A model generated the notes under the pieces. It searched no databases. It was given only the letters and a program-made list of their open reading frames with translations, and had not been told where the DNA came from. 64,000 bases of DNA from Sapria himalayana (taxonomy: Eukaryota > Streptophyta > Magnoliopsida > Malpighiales > Rafflesiaceae), in NCBI GenBank assembly GCA_029783825.1, contig JAREIK010000343.1, forward strand, positions 1,506,001 through 1,570,000, in the 5' to 3' direction. Position 1 is the first letter of the stretch. Every line of letters starts with the position of its first letter. Shown here piece by piece: positions 57,356 through 64,000 of this stretch. The translations under genes were made by a program, and so were the position numbers.

Positions 57356-59230
57356 GTCCCCCTCCTCTCTTTCTCTCACTATCTTTTTCTTCTTCTCTCT
57401 CTCCTGTTTCTCTCTCCTCTTCTTTCTTCCTTTCCTGTTTGTTTCTCCTCCTCTTTCTCCCTCTCTCTTGTTCTCTCTCTCTCCTTCTTTATCACCTCTA
57501 TTGCTCTCTCTCTCTCTCTCTCTTCATCTGATATTGATTTTTTTTTAATATTAATTTCCCTTTAATATAGCTATAATTGCATGATGAGACGTTTAATTTC
57601 TTCTAGAAAATTCGATTTTCTTTCTATTTTTGGCAGATTTTTATGGCAGTTTCTGAAATTAATTATGTTTAAAATAATTTTGTAACATGTAGTTTTAGAA
57701 TTTCTATTTTATATTTTTACTTTAATATTTTTAATTTTAAGTCCAATAATAAAATGGAAAAGATTTAATCTTACTCTTAATTTAATGATAGATTTAGTTT
57801 AGCTGATAGAGAGTAGAATATTGTCGAGGTAATAATTCTTAATTTATAAAAAATAAAACTAAAAAATACTAATAAACAACCTAAATCATTAGCCAAAATC
57901 AATCATCAACAACAAAAAACAAAAATATATTTTTTTAAAGAAATTATTTGTTTCATAACATCAACAATATATATATATATATATATAGTACTACTAAAAA
58001 CCAAAATAATTAATATTTGAAGAATACAAAATAATTATTATTTTTTAAATTAAAATTCCAAATTTTTTAATTTATAAATTATTTTCAAAATCAAAATTAA
58101 TTAAATTTTATTGTATTACTAAAAACCTTCCTCATCATTTAGAATAATTATTATTTTTTCATTAAATTTCATAAAAAAATATCAATAAACTTAGATTTTT
58201 ATCTGAATTTAATTATTTGATTATAATCATCAATAAAAATAATAAATTATTTAAATTATTATTTCTTATTATTTATTTATATAATTCAAGATAAACATAT
58301 AAAGTTGTCTATTACGATATTAATTATATGTTGTTTTTTAATGGGTAATTTTGTTTGTTAGGGTAATTTTAATTTTATTATATTTTTTTTTGCAAATTGA
58401 TTAAATTTTCATTATCATACCTAATTTTTTTATTGGCGGGATGGGCGTAGGGTTTATTGCAGTATTTCAACCTAGTCGAGGGATGCTTAACGATGATCAT
58501 GGAGCATCAAAACCGGAACAACTTCACGTACGATTGGGTGGTGCGAACTCGGGTGGATGGGTATTGGAATGCGCCGCTGAGTCCATCAAGCTTCGTCCGG
58601 TCCCGGTACTCGGTTCCTTCCGGCTCAGCCTATGGCGGCCTGAACGACCGGCTCGGCGTTGGCGATCTCAACACCTCAATCGTCGCCCTCGCCCGCGTCT
58701 CTCTGATACCGAAGCTCGACTCCATTGGCCTGCGCCAGCTCAACTCGGAGTCCGCATTTAAGGCCCAGCTCACCTCCCACAACGTGTCATTCGTGGTCGA
58801 CAAGTTTCCCTTCTGCATCGTTTCGGACCGTCATTACCCCTACCCACCGCCCCACTCCGGCGTGCCGGTGGCCGCTCTGTCGAGCCCGGGCCCATTGAGC
58901 GGGGCCAAGTGCAGGCCGTGCACGCCAGCCTGCCAAGGCTCTTGCGTTCGGCGGATCATGTCGTCGCTTGATCGGCGATGGAGCTGGACGGACTGGGAAG
59001 GCGGAAATGTGAAACTGTGTGATGCTCGCGATAAATGGGAAGTGGGTTGGGAGAAGATATTCGATGGCGTCGCCGGTAACCAAGTGGCAGCCTCGAGGAA
59101 GAGAGTGAGGGACATGAAGCTCAATCAGTGCGTCAATGACTTCCTTAAGATGAAGAGAAAGACGCTGCTCTGGGACAGCCCTCCGCTGAAGAACATCTGC
59201 AGTCTTGCCTTGGGGACGACGACTCAATAA
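56879..59230 (+). CDS. Single-pass membrane protein of a plant family of unknown function (two exons, 418 aa)
   Basis: Exons 56879-57355 and 58451-59230 join in phase 0 across an intron of about 1.1 kb. The N-terminus has a basic start and one hydrophobic segment at about residues 16-35 ([20 protein letters not shown]), a type II signal-anchor arrangement. The lumenal part contains [20 protein letters not shown] (about 73-92), [35 protein letters not shown] over the junction, [20 protein letters not shown] (about 186-205) and a Cys-rich patch [13 protein letters not shown] recognise it as a conserved plant family, which I recall as DUF7796; the nucleotide-sugar-like motifs suggest a Golgi glycosyltransferase-type fold, but that is inference. 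Coding DNA is GC-rich. No stop or frameshift was seen. Confidence 0.88.
57356..58450 (+). other. Intron of the 56879 gene
   Basis: It opens with a (TCTC)n-rich stretch to about 57530 and continues as AT-rich DNA with one (TA)n run at 57966-57988. The acceptor is gcgtag at 58445-58450. No transposon was recognised. Confidence 0.75.
58451..59230 (+). CDS. Exon 2 of the 56879 gene
   Basis: It starts GGT TTA TTG CAG ([11 protein letters not shown]), which joins in phase to NGIQ of exon 1 and restores a conserved block. A later internal TTG could be mistaken for a start. It ends at TAA 59228-59230. Confidence 0.9.
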   Translation, partial: GLLQYFNLVEGCLTMIMEHQNRNNFTYDWVVRTRVDGYWNAPLSPSSFVRSRYSVPSGSAYGGLNDRLGVGDLNTSIVALARVSLIPKLDSIGLRQLNSESAFKAQLTSHNVSFVVDKFPFCIVSDRHYPYPPPHSGVPVAALSSPGPLSGAKCRPCTPACQGSCVRRIMSSLDRRWSWTDWEGGNVKLCDARDKWEVGWEKIFDGVAGNQVAASRKRVRDMKLNQCVNDFLKMKRKTLLWDSPPLKNICSLALGTTTQ

Positions 59231-59910
59231 TAGCTTTTATTTATTAATTTTTTCTTCTACCTCGGCCTTTTTATTTTTTCCATATTTTTTTTAAAATTGT
59301 TTGCTGGACTAGGTCACATGCGCAAGTCCAATATTTTTTTTATTTGAAAAAAAATGTTGTCTGCAGCTTCAACGTGGGTTATATTTAAAATTAGTTCGGA
59401 AAAAATTGATTTAATTAAAATTTAAATTTAGTTTAATTTTCAAGGATTTAAAATTAATTTTTAGTTTTAGTAAATTCTAAATTTGAACCAAATCAATTAA
59501 TTGTTGCTTCCATATTATGATAAAATTAAATTTACTTTTATTTTTATGTTTAATCTATTTGAATATGCTAGACTAACATAAAATTATATATCTGAATTAA
59601 TATTTTAGATGTTAAATAAATAAAATTAAATCTAATAGTACTTGTAAATTGAAAATGTAATTAAATTTTTTTTAATAAATTTGAAAAGTATATAAATATA
59701 TAATTAAATATACTTTTACTCGAATATAACATCAAATTTTAATATTATCTATATATTAAAATATAACTAACAATAATCTTCATATTCAAAAGATTTAAAT
59801 AATATAAATATTTATACTTAAATAAAAATTTTAATGCATTAATAAGAAATAAATAATATAACAAAATTAAGATTTATGCTCAGTTCGTTTTTAGAGTACC
59901 AGAGTCATAA
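59231..59910. other. AT-rich 3' flank of the 56879 gene
   Basis: AT-rich DNA with no coding sequence or bounded repeat seen. Confidence 0.5.
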
Positions 59911-60120
59911 CTCAGAGCACGAGCTCAGAGCACTAGCTCAGACCTCAGAGCACTAGCTCACAGAACTAGCCCAGGGCACTAGCCCAGAGCACTAGCCCAG
60001 AGAACTAGCCAAGAGCACTAGCCCAGAGCACTAGCCAAGAGCACTAGCCCAGAGCACTAGCCCAGAGCACTAGCCCAGAGCACTAGCCCAGAGCACTAGC
60101 CCAGAGCACTAGCTCACAGC
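59911..60120. repeat. 13-bp minisatellite cagagcactagcc
   Basis: About sixteen units of agagcactagccc with variants ctcagagc and ctcacag. The array is split by the hAT at 60121 and resumes after it (63989-64000, actagctcacag), so it was the insertion target. The window ends before its right limit. Confidence 0.93.
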
Positions 60121-60763
60121 TAGAGCTGTCAAACGGGCCGGGCCGGCCCGGCCCGGCACGAGGCACGGCACGGTTCGGCCGTGCCTGGGCCGGCCCGGCA
60201 CGTTAAAAAACCGTGCCCGGGCCCGTGCCGTGCCCGGTCGAAGCAAGGCACGAAACGTGCCGTGCATGGCACGAGCCGTGCCGTGCCTGGCCCGGCACGG
60301 CTCGTGCCTAGGCACGGCACGCCGGCACGGGTCCATCCCGTGCCGGTCCCGCAGGCACGCGTGGCACGCCGCCAGTGCCACGCGTGCCGTGGCGTGACCG
60401 CGTGACCACTGAGCACTACTGACTCGTGAGTCGCGACTCACGGTCACGAGTCACGACTCACTGAGTCGTGACTCGTGCTCGAACCACCAGCACCATGGCC
60501 CCCCCGGAAAAAAGACCTTGGGTCGGGTCCAAACAGACCCGACCCGCGGTCTTTTCCGCCGAAAACCGAGAAAAATGAAAAAAATAACGGGAAAAAAAAA
60601 AAAAATTTCAAACGTAGATCGATTTTCAGCCGTTGGATTCGACGCCAACGGCTAGGGGGCAGAATCCGACGGTCCTCGTGATTCTGCCCATTAAATTTAA
60701 TAAAAAAATTCAAAAAAATAATAAAAAAATATTTTTTTTTTTAAACAAAAACTTTTTTTAGGC

Positions 60764-60770
60764 TATATAA
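60764..60770 (+). promoter_or_regulatory. Candidate TATA box of the hAT transposase
   Basis: ggctatataatctacccccc, with tatataa about 290 bp before the ATG, follows the GC-rich subterminal repeats and precedes a pyrimidine-rich leader. Placement and sequence are typical, but there is no direct proof. Confidence 0.5.
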
Positions 60771-61055
60771 TCTACCCCCCTCCCTATAGAATTTATGTTT
60801 TTCAAAAACATTAATCCTCTCAATTTTTTCTCTCTCACATAAACCGTGCTTTTCTCGCTCGGCCCTCGTTTTATTGATTTCGGCTTGAATTTTCGTGAAA
60901 CTCAATTTGAGTTTTGAACTTCAAAGCTTCCTGCGGGCTTCGGTGCATCTTTCACGTGAGAGACCTCTTTGCTTTTACCGGGTAATATAATTTACTTTTT
61001 GTTTTATTTTCTCTCTCTAAATCTTCTCTCTCTAGAAAAACGTACGAAAAAAAAA

Positions 61056-63179
61056 ATGACGAATTCACCTAACACATATTTAAATTTGGAAAATGAAAAT
61101 GTTAGTGTTACACAAACGTCCGTGGCTCCTGAAACTTTGGTTTCTCCTGTCATGTCAGCCCAAAGTTCTAAAAAACAAAAAACTAGGAGGACTTCTGTAG
61201 TTTGGACACATTTTAAAATCATAACACAATTAGATGTTAGGGGTGAGGAACATGAAATGGCACAGTGCAAATATTGTATGCGACTTTTAACATGCAAGAG
61301 TACATGTGGGACTGGGCACCTAAAGAGGCATTCTGAAATATGCTCCAAAAAACATGGACCGTTAGATCCTAGGCAAACCCAACTTGGCACTACATTTTTT
61401 GAGACTGGATCGAGTTCAGTCTCAAAGTTTAGTCCCTTCGTATACTCCAACGAGTTGGGTAGGGACGGCATGGCCAGGCTCATCACATTGATGGGTCTTC
61501 CGATCAGATTTTCGGAAGATCCGAGGGTAGTCCGCATCATGCAGACTTATTTTCAGCCATCCTATCGTAGGATTCCTAGGTCCACATCTAGGAGTGACAT
61601 ACTAAAGATATATAAGTTAGAAAAACAAAAAATAATTAATGAATTTTTGGCATTTAGTGGAGTGGTGTCCGTGACGTCCGATATATGGACATGTCACGAT
61701 GATTCTTCTTATGCATGTATCACGAGTCATTATGTCGATTCAAACTGGACAATAAATAAAAAAATATTAGGATTCACTGAGATTCTTCATCCTCATGATG
61801 GCCCGGCCATTTTTGAGTGTATGATGAAAATATTTAGGGAATATAAAATTCAAAATAAAATTTTTAGTGTCACTTTCGATAATGCTGCGAATAATGGAGT
61901 AGCGATCAATATGTTTGTTAGGAATATTAGAGACGCACCTTTAGGAGAGATATTTCATGTCAGATGCATGTGTCATGTTATTAACCTTATAGTTCAAGTG
62001 GGTATGAAGGTGTGTTCCACCGCGTTGGAACATATACGCAATGCACTCAAGTATATTCGCACTCCTCGCAGACTACAAGAGTTTGGTAATCTCTGTTTGT
62101 CTGCGAATCTTAAGAAGAAGAAATTCCAATCTGATGTGAGACATCGTTGGAATTACACGTACCTGATGTTGGAATCATGTGTTGGATACGAACACGTGAT
62201 ATCCGACTACGTCAATAGTAAGAGTGGCGAACTTATTATTGACGACACTGACTGGGCTTCAGGAATTTCATTTATGAAATTCCTGAAGATATTTTATGAC
62301 ACGACGAACATGTGTTCGTCGGTTTATACACCCACCACTTGCATTGCACTCCGTTGCATATGCAACATTAGTAGCATGTTTAGGATGTATCGAGCGGACC
62401 CAACGCTCAGCCTTATGGTTGCAGAGATGGAGACCAAGTACCTGAAGTACTGGTCCACCATTCCATCTCTTTATTGCCTCGCAGCATGCATGGACCCTAG
62501 GGCTAAGGTGGAAGGGGTTGAAAACACCCTGACTTTCATTTCCTCGTGCATGAACCTGGAAGATCCACCTCAAGGGTTCATTTACGAGAAGTTGACAGAC
62601 CTGTTCACATACTACGATACTAGGTATGGTGGTGGTGGTGTTGAGACTGTGAGTACGGACTCTGATACCTTGTTCGGAGATGACCCATATTCCATTAACC
62701 TAGCGAGGGGGAAACGTAGGGGTGGACCTTCACATAGGAGCGAGCTGTCTCGGTACTTCGATACCGATTACTGCTCAATCCTATCACCATCTGACAATAA
62801 GAATCTTGATTTATTACAGTGGTGGAAATCATATGAGTCCGCCTATCCCGTGCTATCTAGGATGGCACGGGATCTACTAACTCCTCCGGTGTCGAGCGTA
62901 GCATCGGAGTCTGCTTTTTCTGTTGCAGTGAACGTGATTTCGGATAGGAGATCGAGATTACGTCCAGATATGGTTGAGGCCTTGGCATGTTTGAAGGATT
63001 GGGAGGATTCGAGATTTAGCATCAGTGATCGTGCTGAAGCTGGGACTGTGACAGACACTGCAGTCGCATCCACATCCACTACGATGGCGGAGGAGCTGAT
63101 TGCCGATGATGATGACCCATATGATACTGATCTTGATGTTGCGGCTGATGATTCTCATTATATGCCGCTTGACAATTGA
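61056..63179 (+). CDS. hAT transposase, full-length, 707 aa
   Basis: This is the element's transposase, which would cut out the element and insert it elsewhere in the nucleus by a hairpin mechanism (hAT knowledge). I chose ATG 61056 (MTNSPNTYLN); the frame is open 29 codons upstream, but that stretch has no family character. Domains in order: BED zinc finger at about residues 47-100 (CKYC, H88, H92), linker, RNase-H-like core with SDIW (Asp209) and FDNAANN (Asp275), a CHVINLIVQ motif, an insertion domain, then the C-terminal dimerisation region SSVASESAFSVAVNVISDRR with the third acidic residue at about Glu618, and RLRPDMVEALACLKDW. An acidic tail closes the protein. No stop or frameshift is present, so activity is plausible. 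The two aspartates and glutamate were placed by motif, not alignment. Confidence 0.95.
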   Translation: MTNSPNTYLNLENENVSVTQTSVAPETLVSPVMSAQSSKKQKTRRTSVVWTHFKIITQLDVRGEEHEMAQCKYCMRLLTCKSTCGTGHLKRHSEICSKKHGPLDPRQTQLGTTFFETGSSSVSKFSPFVYSNELGRDGMARLITLMGLPIRFSEDPRVVRIMQTYFQPSYRRIPRSTSRSDILKIYKLEKQKIINEFLAFSGVVSVTSDIWTCHDDSSYACITSHYVDSNWTINKKILGFTEILHPHDGPAIFECMMKIFREYKIQNKIFSVTFDNAANNGVAINMFVRNIRDAPLGEIFHVRCMCHVINLIVQVGMKVCSTALEHIRNALKYIRTPRRLQEFGNLCLSANLKKKKFQSDVRHRWNYTYLMLESCVGYEHVISDYVNSKSGELIIDDTDWASGISFMKFLKIFYDTTNMCSSVYTPTTCIALRCICNISSMFRMYRADPTLSLMVAEMETKYLKYWSTIPSLYCLAACMDPRAKVEGVENTLTFISSCMNLEDPPQGFIYEKLTDLFTYYDTRYGGGGVETVSTDSDTLFGDDPYSINLARGKRRGGPSHRSELSRYFDTDYCSILSPSDNKNLDLLQWWKSYESAYPVLSRMARDLLTPPVSSVASESAFSVAVNVISDRRSRLRPDMVEALACLKDWEDSRFSISDRAEAGTVTDTAVASTSTTMAEELIADDDDPYDTDLDVAADDSHYMPLDN

Positions 63180-63180
63180 T

Positions 63181-63640
63181 GCTCATCTGCTCTTTTTTTT
63201 CGATATATTTATTTTTTATACGCTTTGTTTGTACTTTGTATTATACGTTGTGTTGAAGTTGAAACTTATACTTTTTTTTTTCGGAGTTTTGGTTTCAAAA
63301 GCATGAATGGTAATTTTTATTTGCGTAGTTTAAATTTTTTTTCATTAAAATTTTTACTAACTTAATGTATTTAATTATTAATTTAAGATTTAAATATTAT
63401 TTTAAAATTTATTAACTTTAAATCTTAATATTTAATTAATACATTATAATATTAAAAAATGCTAAACTTAATTGAAAAAAAAAATAAATTTTCTAATTTT
63501 TTTTTTACATACTTACATTTAATTTTAAATGTAATATTTTTAAACAAAAAATTTTATTTTTTTTTTATTACATAAACTTAAATAAAGATAAACAGAAAAA
63601 TAATAAAAAAATTTAAAAAAAAAATTTATTTCAAAGTGCC
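63181..63640. other. 3' untranslated and AT-rich part of the hAT element
   Basis: T-rich and A-rich sequence between the transposase stop and the GC-rich right subterminal repeats. No gene. Confidence 0.6.
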
Positions 63641-64000
63641 AAGCCAAGTAGCCAACTGCCAAGTGCCAAGCACGGGCCGTGCGCCCGTGCCCGTGCTTGG
63701 CTGTTGCAACACGCAACCGGCAACAGTGTTGCCGGTTGCGTCGTGCTTGGCTCCCGGGACCCGGACCCCGGTTGAGCAAACGTGCCCGAGCGGGCCGGGT
63801 ACGGCACGGCACGTCCGAACCGTGCCCACGGGCCGTGCCGTGCCCGTGGGATAAAATACCGTGCCGTGCCGGGCACGGCACGGAACAGTGACCGTGCCGT
63901 GCCCTGCACGGCACGGTAGCACGGCGGGGCACGGGAAAAACGGGCCGTGCCGTGCTGGGCCGGCCCGTTTGACACCTCTACTCACAGCACTAGCTCACAG

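Larger units (their letters stand above)
60121..63980 (+). mobile_element. Apparently autonomous hAT transposon (family 1), 3860 bp
   Basis: The ends tagagctgtcaaacgggcc and ggcccgtttgacacctcta pair with one mismatch and are flanked by a perfect 8-bp TSD ctcacagc (60113-60120 and 63981-63988). Both subterminal regions of about 300 bp are dense in ccgtgcc/ggcacgg motifs, and the left one holds the ttgggtcgggtcc / gacccgacccgcgg inverted pair (about 60518-60551). Between them lies one uninterrupted transposase gene. Short family-1 elements throughout the window share these ends, so this copy, or one like it, is the likely transposase source (inference). Confidence 0.96.

Noticed and set aside
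57356..57565. Extension of the first exon of the 56879 gene into Ser/Leu-rich sequence
   Set aside because: This is the CT-rich start of the intron; the conserved protein continues at 58451 in phase after a GT donor at 57356.

Overview
This is a stretch of nuclear DNA from a flowering plant. The host genes have short conserved exons with GT-AG introns, the noncoding DNA is very AT-rich, and there are many plant-type hAT transposons, a Tourist-like MITE and copia retrotransposon remains. A monocot is possible from the GC-rich exons of two genes, but I cannot name the species. I saw no bacterial features, CRISPR arrays, rRNA or tRNA genes.

Layout. Three host genes lie in the same direction on the + strand. 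(1) The 3' half of an O-fucosyltransferase-family gene, exons at 3784-3886, 8225-8556 and 10497-10896; its 5' exons lie upstream of the window. (2) A complete gene for a WD40 protein of the EIPR1/TSSC1 family, best matched to Arabidopsis DWA2. It has 13 exons spread over 12957-53807; the 1,068-nt coding sequence (355 residues) keeps phase across every junction, and the other ~97% of the locus is intron, swollen mainly by transposons. (3) A two-exon gene for a 418-residue single-pass membrane protein of a plant family of unknown function (56879-59230).

Mobile DNA. Most of the rest is hAT-type DNA transposons, recognised by terminal inverted repeats and 8-bp target-site duplications (TSDs) that I could read directly. 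Family 1 (ends like tagaggtgtcaaa, GC-rich subterminal repeats) has an apparently autonomous member at 60121-63980 with an uninterrupted 707-residue transposase and a perfect TSD, plus about ten short non-autonomous copies and several relics. Family 2 (ends rich in cggacacgg and cgtatccg) has two copies with dead transposase genes in opposite orientation about 48 kb apart (1-2887 and 48744-52384), plus shorter C-rich derivatives, nearly all inside DWA2 introns. Other families occur at 24092-25115, 27643-28877 and 30107-30845. Copia-like remains include reverse-transcriptase pieces near 16.2-17.4 kb and 32.5 kb and a dispersed family of probable LTR pieces.

How it fits together. The host genes are ordinary conserved genes that appear to survive heavy insertion because the insertions sit in introns. 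The most notable objects are the intact family-1 hAT with the short elements it may mobilise, and the roughly 41-kb DWA2 gene whose introns have collected at least five related family-2 insertions carrying CACGTG motifs. I did not find a wholly unknown protein system.
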